Position numbers and translations under genes: made by a program. A stretch of 64,000 nucleotides of DNA, from the NCBI GenBank assembly GCA_028023455.1, contig JAQFVV010000012.1, positions 8,654,499 to 8,718,498 of the forward strand, given 5' to 3'. Shown piece by piece: positions 31,721 to 43,897 of the stretch. The notes beneath the pieces are model-generated. The model had not been told where the DNA came from. It worked only from the letters and a program-made list of their open reading frames with translations, and did no database searches. Origin of the DNA: Epiperipatus broadwayi. Lineage: Eukaryota > Onychophora > Udeonychophora > Euonychophora > Peripatidae. Numbering within the stretch: the first letter of the stretch is position 1; each line of letters starts with the position of its first letter.

Positions 31721-34240
31721 ACTATTGCTACTGTTGCTATTATATCCATAATTATTACATTATTACTATTACCTAATAACTATTATTATAACACAGATAG
31801 TTTTTTATGATAATTACTATTTCAAATAGAAAGCCACTATGTTTCGACCATCAATTATTTAATATACTAATGCAAATAGAATTGCAACTTTTGAAAATTA
31901 TAAAAAGCTATCTATCAACAAGAATATGTGGTTAGAGTAACAGAATGTAGAACAAAAAGTAGCCAAAACAATATCTTCCATTATTTTTTATATTTAAAAA
32001 CAATTTTAGGATGTTGATTCATCCTCACAATTTCAATATATATATAAAGTAATACACAAATGAAATACAAAAAAAAAAACTAATTCAAAGATTTAAAACG
32101 TTTTTGAAGAGATAAATTTTTTGACTTTATTTATTTATTAATAGGAAGTTTTAAAGATTGGTAAAGAAAAAATATAATCTCATTTACGAATTTGCTGATA
32201 ATAATAATAATTCTTTTCAAATAAGATTCTATTTGTTTTGTTTTTCTCAAATTTATAAAAAAAATGTGTATTGTCTTTAAATAATTCATAAGAGTAATTA
32301 TTTACAAGTTAATTATTAAAATCAATTTAAACCAAAATGTTTTATCAATATAAAGTGTCCTACCATGTAATTCTAAAAACAAGGCCATAAAACACACTAA
32401 TCCTAACATATCAGCCTCAACAATATCTTATTTATATAAAAAAAAGAATAAAAAAGATTACAATATTTTATCTTTTAGCTGTCCAATTTTCTTATTGACC
32501 ACTTGGTGTAAAAATTTGAGTAATTTCATTTGTTAAATATGAATCTAGCCCATTTCCTTTCATAAACATATTAATGTATAATAATCAGAGTTGCTTTAAT
32601 TTAGCTTCTAAAAACTGAATTATTTTACATTCAAATTGGTTAAATGTAATGAAAAATTTAAAATAACACTAATAACTGAAGAAAAATATAAGAAAAACAA
32701 ATGAAAAATGGCCTGCAGTAAAACAAATAAATTATATTTCAACCAAACATTACATAACATCTCTGGTGATTTCTTCTATCTTAGAAATTAAGATCTCTGG
32801 TTATTCATTTCTGTTGTCTTTTCTCTGTCTAAAATTAAATATTTTAAGTAAAAATCTAAATCTAACCACATTATTAGTCAATATAGTGTAAAAACTAATC
32901 ATAAAACTCATAAATATTTATGACAAATAGTTGCATTTCATTAGTTATCACCGAATGTCATTGGTATGCAAATAGCAGTTGACGTCATTCACTTGTTTTG
33001 AATAGTGGTCAAACGCTATTCACTTTCCCTTGATTATTTTTCTTGTAAAATTTAAAAATTTTCAAAATCAAACTTTATTTTTAGGTAAATTAATGTAAAA
33101 ACTTAATTATCAATGTAAAAAATTATGAGAAATATATTTATTTATGTTCAAACTCTATTACAAAAGTTTGAAACATTTTGATTTGATTTCTGACTTTGAC
33201 AGAAACATCTGGAGAACAATGGCCGATGTTGACAGTTAGTGCATTGCAGTACTTTATAAGGAAAAAGAGGAAAGTCTATTAACAAAAGACCTCAATAAAA
33301 AATCATTTTTTGTGAAAAACACTGCCAAATGCAGATTTTTTTGGAATTAAAATTTTAAATACCAATAAAGCTATGAATTTATGATAAAATAAGCATGAAA
33401 TAGTGCTATGACATGCATGCCAAAGATGGCACATTCAAATTTTCTACTGTCACATGAACTATTTATATATCATAATTTACTTCAATATTTGTTTTGTATC
33501 CAAAATCTGTACTAATAAAAATTTACTGTAAACTAAAGGTAAAAAAAATAAATATATTAGAATTCAATTTACAATTTAACTCTGATATCAAGCAATAAAT
33601 TATGATATTTTAAGTCAAATAAAGTGGTACCAGTATACTGTGATATCATAATTCTATAAACCTGTCAAATGATTCCAATAAAATTAAAAAGTAAACTCTG
33701 TAAAATATTTTAGAACTCTTTGAAATAAGTTTTGTCAAATCTAAAATAAAAGAAATCAAATGGTTTTCTGTTCTAATCTTTTTTCACCTAAACGTATTGA
33801 TGCCATTCATTTTTTAATGTAATCAAAATTGCAAACAAAGGAATGAAATGCATAATCAAAGCCATCAAATGACTTTTTTTTGCTTGAAATTTTGCTGTAA
33901 ACATGAAATGATAAATCATTTATTTATAAAATTATTAAAGCTCATTTAAATTTATTTTTAAAAAAATTGTTACCATTATATTAATATTAATAAGACTAGT
34001 AAAAATAAAAAACAAAAATTATCAACCAATAGAGAATTTCAAAATTGGTGGACTGATGTGTATGGAATGATTAACAAAGCACCAGGGTAGTATGTGTTTT
34101 ATATTCTGGAACAATGGTATTGTGAATATCATCAGTAAAATGGCTTTATGAGACCAATCATAATTTTTTCTGTGAAAAAAGTAAAAATAAACAAAAAGAA
34201 TATATTGCCCAAACATTTAAAAATATAAATATTCAATCAA
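31721..34240. other. AT-rich spacer with one transcription-factor-site cluster
   Basis: Contains the octamer/CRE pair at 32966-32987. About 230 bp downstream a GAACAATGGCC context starts a six-codon frame (stop at 33236-33238), so no protein follows. The rest is unrecognised. Confidence 0.5.
32966..32987 (+). promoter_or_regulatory. Octamer plus CRE sites, possible promoter
   Basis: ATGCAAAT (32966-32973, POU octamer consensus) lies 6 bp before TGACGTCA (32980-32987, palindromic CREB/ATF site). Two perfect 8-mers this close are uncommon in such AT-rich DNA. No gene downstream is recognised, so function is only inferred. Confidence 0.3.
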
Positions 34241-34241
34241 T

Positions 34242-35776
34242 GTCTATAATAAAATTTATCAAAAATCGTTCAAATATAATTGCTACTAGTTTTTTTTATT
34301 TCAAATGTAATTTCTAAATATGGAAAACTTTTTAATGATGGAGAATATATGAAAGAAGTTTGGTTGAAATGTGCACCAGTTCTTTTTGAAGATTTTGAAA
34401 ACAAAATAAAAACTATTCAGAGCATAAAAGATTTGTCATTGGTTAGAAATACAGATAAAGAAAGAATCCTGCAAATGGCTAACAGCATAACTTACCAACA
34501 AAAAAGAGATATTAAATCTTCTAGTTTAATTTTACTCTGCCTTGATGAAAATGCAGAAATAAATGGATCAGCTCATTTGGCTATTTTTAATCTCTATTGT
34601 GTTGGAAATAATACCAAAGAAGAATTGATCACAAAAGGAATAGATATTTGCAACATAGATGTTGCCAAAATTGTATCAGTAACTAGAGATGGTGCTTACA
34701 ACTGGAAAAGAAAATAGTTTTCTCATTTTATTTACCAGAAGTATTGGACATCCAATTTTGGGGTTTCATTGCATTATACATGAGCAGGTCTTATGCATGA
34801 AGGCCAGTTTTAAGTCACTAGATGATGTTATGAACATTGTGACTAAGTTAATCAATTTTATATCTACACATTGAGTGACATAAACTCAGTATACTATGGA
34901 TTATTTATGTAGAACAATGTCCATGATTAAGTTGAGAAAAAGTTCCTCAAAGATTCATTGAGTGTTTAAAAGAAATTAGACTGTTTTTACGTAATGAGAA
35001 AATCATTGAAAATATAATGAATTAATGGATGTTGAATGGCTTTCAAAATTAATGTTTTTTATTGATATGTATTTCTAAATAATTAAATGTGAAACTGCAA
35101 GGTTATAATAAGACAATTTGCAAGGTTGTAATAAGAGCTGCCGTGTTTGATTTGATCAAAGCATTTGAAGCTAAATTACAAATTTTCAACCGTGATGTTA
35201 TTTCTTACACCTTCAAATATTTTCCAAATCTAAAAAAGTTCTTGACTGATTTAGAATCTTATGAGAAGCCAGATCAAGTAAAATTGACACAAGATTGATG
35301 AATTTTCTTTAAGATTTACATAGTTCAGACAATTTTCAGAAATATCAAGTTAGAAATTTTTGAGTGACTTAATTTGAAAGATATGGAAATGCAATCAGTC
35401 GATTTTCAATCTAGTTCTATATGGAAATAGATATTTGTTGACTTGCGGAATGAGTTTGAAACAATGGAAAATGATCAATTATTGGATATATGTAAAAATA
35501 ATGCTGAAGAGGAACTACTGACTGCCTGGAATGCTATTCCTGAAACATTTAATTGTTTTAAAAAAAATTAGTGACTTGTATATTATCAATTTTTTCCTCT
35601 AAATATGCATGTGAATCATTGTTTTCAGAAATGAATTTAATTAAAGACAGTTCGAGAAATAGAATGACAAATGAATTTAGTTCAACATGTACATTATTAA
35701 AAATAATAAGATATAAAATATTTGGCATCCAATATATAACAGCAAAAATCTCACTAAATAATATCTATTTATGTTG
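34242..35776 (+). pseudogene. Decayed hAT transposase, GTF2IRD2/ZBED-like
   Basis: Fragments in the order of a domesticated-type hAT transposase. An RSNIIATSF run-in breaks by frameshift into ISKYGKLFNDGEYMKEVWLK (from about 34310), with LCLDENAEINGSAHLAIFNL (an LDE acidic site) and KIVSVTRDGAYNWKRK near 34700. A shifted frame has GHPILGFHCIIHEQVLCMKA (34750-34800). A later fragment has KLQGYNKTICKVV and YTFKYFPNLKKFL (35089-35298). The C-terminal dimerisation helix is SIFSSKYACESLFSEMN (35580-35640). The usual DGAP-like NMTG end is lost. At least three frame breaks and several stops make it dead. The N-terminal zinc finger was not found. Confidence 0.85.
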
Positions 35777-36046
35777 ATTTTATATGTTTATTTCTAATAT
35801 TTTGTTTTAATTACTATTAATTTTTTACTATTACATTTTATTCAACTTGTGCTCTTCTAAATAAATATCGTTCACTTGTGTATTTAGCTTATTTAGAAAT
35901 TTTGTTTAATTATTATTGTTATTATTATTTTATTTTATAAACTTTTAAAAAACTGCAATAATTAAGTTGTTTATATTTTGATTTAACAACTGCATGGCAT
36001 GCCAATCATTCAATAAATATTTTCTGGAAATTTTTGGCATGCACAC

Positions 36047-36068
36047 TTAAAAAGGTTCGCCACCACTG
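36047..36068. repeat. Right terminal inverted repeat of the 34 kb hAT element
   Basis: Read on the minus strand the end is CAGTGGTGGCGAACCTTTTT, the classic CAGNGGTGGCGAACC form of hAT ends, 290 bp after the transposase remnant. The 8 bp duplication would start GTCTAAAT. No matching left end was found upstream; TAGTGGTCAAACG near 33005 is only a weak candidate. Confidence 0.65.
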
Positions 36069-36390
36069 GTCTAAATAATTTTCCCAAAGCTGCAAGGGCT
36101 AAATAATTAGCCTGGTCTATAGTAGGCCAATTTCAAATCCAGTCACAAGATTATTGTTGATTTATTTTTATTGTTGATCATTCATAATGATAAATTATTA
36201 TTTCTGGATAATGCTTGTGAACTTATAATAACTTATAGTTAGTTTTATGCTGATCGCTCATGCTTGTTCATTTTATATTTAATTTTATATTTTATTTGGG
36301 GAGGATGATGGTTTCCCATCTCCTCATAAGTAACCCCATATTTTCCATTGTTACAGTTGTCACTGAACTTATTAACCCTTCTGATCATAT

Positions 36391-36394
36391 CATT

Positions 36395-36452
<58 letters not shown>

Positions 36453-36457
36453 AATAG
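36391..36457. repeat. (TA)n microsatellite inside a palindrome
   Basis: About 50 bp of alternating TA, bounded by CATTACAA on the left and TTGTAATAG on the right, so the flanks are themselves mirrored. TA-rich hairpins of this kind are a common site of length change. The Tyr/Ile repeat frames over it are artefacts. Confidence 0.85.
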
Positions 36458-36459
36458 TA

Positions 36460-39400
36460 CACCTATTCTCCAACAGTCATAAGCTAACCAAGTCCTAACG
36501 ATGGGCGACATTTGTAATAGTACATTAATAATACATATCATATTTATATATACATAATCATGTGATTGGATGACAATTGTAATGGAAAATATATTAAATC
36601 AATATAAATGAAGAAAGATGAATAAATAGTCGATAATCAATGTAGCATGTCATATAAGCCATAAGTAAAAAAAAAATGATGTGGCCTAAATTATTGAGCA
36701 GCATTTATAATGAAAAATACAATTTGAAACTCTATATGTAATCAACAATCATTAATTGACTAAGACTCACGATGATACAATATTTATAATGGAATACGTT
36801 ATCTTTTAAATTATTTGATTTATAAATTCAATCTATAAATTGCACCATTTATAATGGATAAACTATATTAGAAATAAAGAAAAGATTTGGATAAGATATA
36901 CCTATGAGGCACTAATAAATTAATCAGGTTTAATAATAACTTGTCAACTATAATAAAATGCATGTGCCATGCGAGAAGAAAGAACATATCTTCCATCATT
37001 CAACTCAGTATAAATATGACACATATAAGAAGTATAATACCTATTTAATAGCATGTTATATATATATTAAGATAAAATAAACTGCCTCAAAATGAATGTA
37101 TTAAACTATAATATTACCACGACTAACTATATAAGACAAACTTAATAATATTGAGCATTGACTGGAATATATTGCTAATTAGTTCTCAGGGTTAATTTAA
37201 CTTACAATTAATTATATATCAAATATAATCTGGAACAAAAGGAATTTTATTGAATCCAATATATATTTATTCAATTAAATTTACCAATAATTTAATACTT
37301 TCATATCAGCTAGCTTGTAGAACTGATGTACTAAAAATAGAAAAAAATAAAATTAATAAATCTCAAACAAAACTCAAAATCATTCTTTTATATAAAATAA
37401 CTGATATAGCTTTATTTCAACTTTGCAACTTTAGATTTATAATAGGTTACATATACATATATACATATTTGGGAAACATAATAATAGTTTTGCTTTGCAA
37501 ATACTCAATTTTCTATATGTAAATTAAGTATCAGGTTTAACAGTAACACTTATAATTTTGCAATTTATATTTACATAGGAACTGTAGAAGCTGTTATGAA
37601 GTTAAATAAATATACAAATAAATAAAAAAGTTGGAGATATCTTGTTGCATTAATAATCTAAGTTATAAATGTATTTCTTTAATATATTTTTTTAAAATAA
37701 ATACTAATTTGAAATAGCAAATAACTAAATGACTGAATTAAGCAAATATTAAATGGATTCAATGAATGAGGCATTTATCAAAAGTCACTTATACACATAT
37801 AAGTTATAAATTCATTGTCCATATAATGTAAATCATCTAAATAAACATTTAAAAATAACCAAGTGATTTACATCTACATTGGAAAAGTTCTGGATGATCA
37901 TAGCATATACATAACATGTGTGGATTATACTAACTGGCCATATGCTTATAAATTCAAACATTTATAATTACAAAATATTGTTGGTTAGTTTGTGAATGAT
38001 TACAAATCATGATAGCACAAAACACAGAAATTCTTATACTTTAAAGCACTAACATAATTAATTGCATCCTTAAGGAATCACCTCCTTTAAACAAACTTAT
38101 CTTGACATTACATACTAAAATACAAGCATCCTCACCTAATATGGTGGAAATTTTAAATTAAATCTTATGAGTGATAAATCCAAAAAGAGGACTCTATAAT
38201 GCAACTAGCATAAATATATCAAAAGCATGGTGGCTTCCAAGATAACACCTACATTTGAGGCAAACTAAGATGCCTGGACCTTTTGTCTCAGTGCACCAGG
38301 AAAATATATGGAGAAGCTCACTGAAAACAACAACACTAGGTATCTAGAAATATGTGATTACAATCACTGGAAATATAAGTACTATGAACTCATGGATAGC
38401 TAATATGGACGGGGAATTTATCTGCTCTATCCAGCAATAATGCTAACTGTAATAAATAAGGCCTGACATACTAAGGCTATTCTACAACTAATAATACCCA
38501 GATAAAAATTTCACAATAATGGACTAAAGTTATAACTATAAATTTAACCTCAATAAACAATAAGTAATGTCTGCACCAACAAATAAGTTTAAAAGTCAAC
38601 TGACTTACTTATAAATAAAGATAGTGACTAGCATATGAAATATTGGCACTAATATATATAATGCACACAAGTATGAAATATTAAATATCTTAACTTATAA
38701 GACTTAATGGATATGAATAAATGCATCTAGATTGTTAGAATAATAACTGAATAACTAAGATAATTATTAAACAATGATATTACTTATACATACAGTTCTA
38801 TAATTTTGTACATCTGTACAATTCCTATGCAATAAAATACAACTATTGCTTTCCAATTTAAATTGACAAATGAATTTTATCATTTATTACACCTGAATGC
38901 CAAAAGCAAAAAATAAATAAATAAATATTATATATATTTATAATTACACATATTCGCATAGTTTAAGTTATAAATGTCTTTAAAATAAATAAACAAACAT
39001 ATATACTAAAATTGACTTTCATCATTCTTAAAATTTTACCATTGCAAAAGAAATTTGTAAGTTAGTTTCTTTAAATGTATATTCTTTCATAAAGATATAT
39101 GAAATGTTACATAAAAAAAAAAAATAGACAATATATATATAAAAAGATTAAGATAAATTTTTGTTACCCTCTATTTGAATTAGTGTACAGTTATTGAAAA
39201 AACAGCTAGTTATTTCAGCACGTTCCTTATTTTATTTGTCCTAAAATGGCTTGAAGTGATGTAAATATGTACATATTGCAAGTAAATGAAGAGATTTGCT
39301 TCCTGTTGTTAAAACCATTAATTTCAGTTATTTCCTGGATATTCTATTATATACGCGATGAATCTGAATATTATTTTTGGATCACTAAGTAATTTGGAAG

Positions 39401-40200
39401 TTATAATAGAATGGATCAGTCAATTATGATAGCTATTTTTTTAAAACTTTTTGAAGAACGCCGGTTTACTTTTAAGGTCCTATGTTTTACTGAAGTTTCC
39501 AATGTTGATTAATGAGCAAGTGGAAAAAGGGCCAACACCGAAATGATAAAGTTGTACTTAGCACATTGTGTTTAGTATAAATCCTTAATCCAATAATTTT
39601 TTTAAAGAAATTTATAAGAGAAATTTGAAGAAAATGACATGAACGAAAATAATGTCTTCTTTTTAATTTTTTTATTCACCTGCCAGAATGATGATGAATC
39701 TAGCATTCCAAAAATCACATGCTGATTTAAAAATAATCTTTAACACTATTGTTTAGCAATTTAAAATATTTTTTTAAGTAACAAAAAAAAAAAAGAAATA
39801 ATTTCAATAAAAAAAAAATACATATATATTACATTGAAAGATTTATGTTGTAATTCACAAATCAAATGAATATTTAAACAATCAGAATAATACTACTATA
39901 TGTTTTATAATTTTTTAAAAATAAATAAATAAAGGTACAATATACTTATATTTAGCAATTTAAATACTATTGCTAATGATTATTTCATTATACACACATT
40001 CATAATTATATACATATATTGCCATTATAATGATTTATCTCAAAACAAAGCATATATCATAATAAATAAATAAACCTGATCTAAATAATAATAAAACAAT
40101 TAATAACAATAACACTAACAACTTATTTACAAATCCTTAAGTAAAACTATATCAAAGACATTTTTTAAAACCATACTAGAGCTACAAAAAAAAAAATAAG
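36460..40200. other. Long AT-rich block with recurrent ATTTATAATGGA motifs, no gene
   Basis: ATTTATAATG(G)A-like words recur near 36701, 36781, 36850 and weakly later, suggesting an old, decayed repeat. Frames at 37250-37522 are low complexity. No transposon ends, RNA genes or domains were recognised. Confidence 0.5.
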
Positions 40201-40214
40201 GATGGATTTTATAT

Positions 40215-40785
40215 CCTGTATAATATATATATAACAACAATGGGGTCAGAATTCTGCCTTGTATAATCCAATTGAGCAAGGGTATATTTAACAAAAGCAG
40301 TTCTGTAATGGACAAATAATTCAAACCATTTCATTAATAATTTTGAAAACCCTAAATTATATAATTTGGCTAAAAGAATGTTATGGCCAGTTTTGTCAAA
40401 GGTTATCAAAATAATCAACATCAACCTGCTCTGATGTTCTATAGCATGAGCAATATGATCAGAGATGATGGTGAGATTGGTTTCAATTGATTTATTAGGT
40501 AAGAAACCTTACTGATTGGGAGCTAAAAGTTTGCTAATATCTAAAATAATTTTGTCATAAATACATCACTCAAAGATTTTGGCAGTGGTATATAAGATAG
40601 AAATAGGTGTATAATTGTTAGGTAAGTTTTTAGATCCATTTTAAATAAGGCAATTCTTTGCCATTTTTAGAGTTGTGGAAAAGCTGTCACTTTTTATAGA
40701 ATAATTAAATATATGACAGAGAGGAAACGCAATAAATTTACCATAGCTTTTATATATGAAAAGACAAATATTATCATCACCTAAA
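40215..40785 (-). pseudogene. LINE reverse transcriptase fragment (CR1/Jockey-like)
   Basis: Minus-strand reading, with stops and frameshifts, gives an IAFPLCHIFNYSIKS block, then PNNYTPISILYTTAKIFE (the NNYRPISLL...KIFE motif that opens LINE reverse transcriptases), LLAPNQ.GFLPNKSIETNLT (the PxQxGFRxxxST motif) and ITFDKTGHNILLAKLYNLGF (the DxxKAFDxxxHxxLLxKL motif, first catalytic Asp region). It ends near LFVHYRTAFVKY. The YADD catalytic box and the endonuclease are absent. In intact LINEs this enzyme copies RNA at a nicked target. This is a dead internal fragment. Confidence 0.85.
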
Positions 40786-41045
40786 CAAAAACTCAATGTG
40801 AGCTTTTAAATAATCACAAATGTAGTTTATCAATACAAAATAAATATTTTAATGACTATAAATATAATTTGTAAATATATTTATTGATTATATTTCTAAT
40901 TATGATTATATAGTAAAATAATTAATATAAGTGAAATCACAACTGATTGAGTTGGTATAAAACTTTTCAATTTTTTTGTAAAACACTCTACTTAAAGATT
41001 ATCATTAAAATAAAATGTTATCTGTGAATTTTCATTTTTCAGATT
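40786..41045. other. AT-rich spacer
   Basis: No signal beyond AT-rich sequence between the LINE fragment and the SINE. Confidence 0.6.
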
Positions 41046-41062
41046 TTAAAATAATGTTCATT

Positions 41063-41165
41063 GTCTTGCATTGGTGGTCGAGAGGTCAGCGCGACTGCCT
41101 TGCACTTGCAGGCAGTTGCCCGGGTTGCGGGTTTGCGTCCCGGCCGATGCTATGACACTTTAAAA
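41063..41165 (+). mobile_element. tRNA-derived SINE (type A), intact with target duplication
   Basis: The tRNA-like head 41068-41150 has acceptor stem GCATTGG/CCGATGC, D-stem GTCG/CGAC, a TGCCT/AGGCA anticodon-type stem with a 9 nt loop, and box B-like GGTTTGCGTCC. It is followed by TATGACAC and an A-run. AAAATAATGTTCATT occurs exactly at 41048-41062 and 41166-41180: a 15 bp target-site duplication, typical of LINE-mediated insertion. The element is only about 100 bp and consists almost wholly of the tRNA part. The perfect duplication implies a young insertion. Not a functional tRNA gene, because of the oversized loop and the A tail. Confidence 0.9.
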
Positions 41166-41344
41166 AAAATAATGTTCATTAATGTGGATGTTTCACTATA
41201 TGTAAATTTCAAAAAATATATTAAAACTGGCACAAAGTTTTGCTTCTTATCCCATGTTCAACATTGCAATTATCCTGATATGGAAAACAACATTCTTTAT
41301 GAAATAGTAGTCTTTATCAGTCTCTCTTGTTTTCATGCGTCATA

Positions 41345-41423
41345 GCATCAGCCGGGAAGCGAACCCGCTAACCGGGGACAACTGCTTGTAAGACAGCTGT
41401 GCTGACCTCTCAACCACCAATGC
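41345..41423 (-). mobile_element. tRNA-derived SINE (type A), minus strand
   Basis: Minus strand: GCATTGGTGGTTGAGAGGTC at the start, GGGTTCGCTTCCC (box B) and CTGATGC closing the acceptor stem, then TATGACGCATGAAAACAAG. The anticodon region differs from the 41063 copy (CTTACAAGC). It faces the 41063 copy at about 180 bp distance. Confidence 0.85.
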
Positions 41424-41429
41424 TTGAAC

Positions 41430-43040
41430 AAGAAAATGTTTTGTATAAATAATACACACAGAGTGCAAAAACTGAATGTAAATCAGTCTGAGTAAATCTA
41501 TATAGTTTATATTTATTCCCAGCTCATACTTTATTTTATTTTGTTTTCCTATTTGTCCGATTTTATAGTTAAGTGAGAGGACACTGTAATAAAAATAGAT
41601 TAATTTAACATTACTTTTTCTGCTTAATAAAAATAAATTACACGATTAAAAATATTATGTCCAGAGTGTGAAAATGTCTTCAGCCAGCCTTGACTTTCTG
41701 AAAACAAACTTCAATAGTTGTACTATAATTTAATTGTGTTAGATTAGATACCAAAGTAACTGAATTACTCTGATATATTTATAATACCAAGACATTAAAG
41801 CTTCAATAAATTAGCACTATACGTTTATAACATTTACATATCTTAAGGCATTACTTAAATCTGCTTGTAAGAGCTTTCAGAAATCCATATATATATATAC
41901 ATATTGTGTGCGGGTACTTTGGTATGATTAGTATATATATTTACTATTTTATTTTTTATTCTTATAATTTTATCTTGATAGACTCAAGACACCTGTAAGA
42001 CAAAATTTTATATTAAAGAACAATCCCCCTCCAATCACCACCTGAACTTATAACAACAATGTGAATAGCAAACAAGATAATTTTTCTGTTTACAAACCAT
42101 AGTGCATTGTGTATGATTGACACCTGGCAGGTAACTGAAACTGGCAGATGAAGTACAAAAATGACAATACAAATATAACAGTTTATTCTATCAATCATGC
42201 TTTTGACAAGTGACGGCACGCTGGCTTTTCACATCTGATAACAATGAATAAGAAAATAGAATGTGTTCATTTCTTAATGTATGTTAACAACAGAATGTAT
42301 TAGATAGAAAATATTTGTAAGCTTAGATTAAACTGATAATTACTGTGAATCGTGCAGGCGGATAATACAAAAGTTGATAATTTAAAAAAAAAATCGATAA
42401 TGAACATATTGATCTTGTATTATTTTTTTAATCTTTCTCACCTTCCCATCTAAATTAAATATAGCATGGACGTGTCACAAATAATTGATAAGGATAACAA
42501 ATAACTTAGTATTGACAAATAGAATTAAAATTTTAATGTGATAATAAACTTTTTTGATAGTGTAGATTTACTTCATTACCATATGCCAAATAATTAAAAG
42601 TTGTTAAAAATGAAATATTTTCAAAGATTTTTATAATACTAGTTGAAAAAAGAGGGTTTTTTAAAAAAAAGATGTATATAATTTATTTTTCTAAGGTAAA
42701 ATAATTAAAATAATGGTCAGTTGCTCAAGAGATGATATGATGCATTAATCCCAGAAGCTATTACAGATTGAGTTTAAACTCAGGAATCTTTAGTCCTTGC
42801 GTCTTCATTATGATAATAAGCTTCACAGAGTAAATGAGGTAATTTGTTACAAAAAATATTAAAAACGAAGTTCATTTCAACAATTTTGTATTTTTTTAAA
42901 AAATCTACTATATTAATCCAAATGGGATAGGATGTACACACACTCTCCAAATTATATGTCAATCGGTATATTATTTGATTTAAATAGTAGTAAGATAATA
43001 AATAAATATTATGTAAAAATAATAATTAGATGTATATTTT
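41430..43040. other. AT-rich spacer, no gene seen
   Basis: A 68-codon minus frame at 42013-42219 and a 60-codon one at 42780-42962 have no recognised domain. A (TA)n tract is at about 41888-41900. Confidence 0.5.
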
Positions 43041-43045
43041 CCCAG

Positions 43046-43131
43046 GAGGTTATGGAACATCAAATTCTGATTTAACTAATTTAACCAAACCTTCAGATCA
43101 TGAGTTATCACACTGTGCTAGATCACCCAAG
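43046..43131 (+). CDS. Possible internal coding exon of an unrecognised gene
   Basis: An 86 bp stretch between a good 3' splice site (TGTATATTTTCCCAG) and a good 5' splice site (CCCAAG/GTAAAA). Only one frame is open, giving GGYGTSNSDLTNLTKPSDHE then LSHCARSPK: polar, Ser/Thr-rich, proline-containing, unlike the homopolymer translations around it. It would start in codon position 2 and end in phase 0. I do not recognise the protein. A chance match is possible since short exons are easy to find by eye. Confidence 0.35.
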
Positions 43132-43897
43132 GTAAAAATAAATAGGTTATTAAAGGTGCTAATTATTAAATTATTAAAAAAAAATACCTTTCAGGCTAAT
43201 AACAATTAAAATATTATTAGTAATTATAATCGAATGTTATTAAGTGGTTATTGTTCCTATATCTTAGTTATTTCGACCTGACTTTGAGCAGAGAATTTAT
43301 TATATATACTAATCTAAGTTGTAATTAGTTACATGAAGATTACATGAAGTGACCAAGCTGCATGAACTTTAATTCACTGATTCTGCAAAGCTATAATTAA
43401 AATAATTAAATAAATCTATATTATACATTAGAAGTACAATAATATAAGTATGTGTAACCTTTTAAAATATTATATTGCTTATATATGTATTCACAAAAAT
43501 AGATGTCATTTTACTACAAAATCTGAGATACTTTTATTAATGTGACATAGAGGTAAGAATGCCATTTATATCAGAACTATTTGTATGTGACAAAAAGTTA
43601 CATATAGGATGGCATGAATCAACTTGATTTTGTTTCATATAAGTTTTCACAGTCTCATATAGTGGAAGTTGACAAAATAAAAACTTTTAAAATTTCTTGA
43701 ACTGCTAAAAAAACTGATTTAAGTATATTACAACCATTTTTAGTATTACTATATACTAACTCATATAGTTGTAATCTGCTATCGGACATCTGAACTCTTA
43801 AAAAATGTCATATTTAAAACTTAAATGTTTAATTAGCAATGATGAATAAAGTATAAATTTTGCTCTCCATTTAAAAATATTATTCATTAGCTTAGGA

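Noticed and set aside
33005-33020. TAGTGGTCAAACG as left end of the 34 kb hAT element
   Set aside because: Only partial match to CAGTGGTGGCGAACC and the flanking octamer does not match GTCTAAAT.
36245-36541. Frames with long Tyr-Ile repeats on both strands
   Set aside because: Direct translation of the (TA)n tract.
41068-41150. Functional tRNA gene
   Set aside because: The acceptor and D stems pair, but the anticodon-type loop is too long, there is an A-run after the head, a 15 bp target duplication flanks it, and sibling copies are diverged. SINE is the better call.
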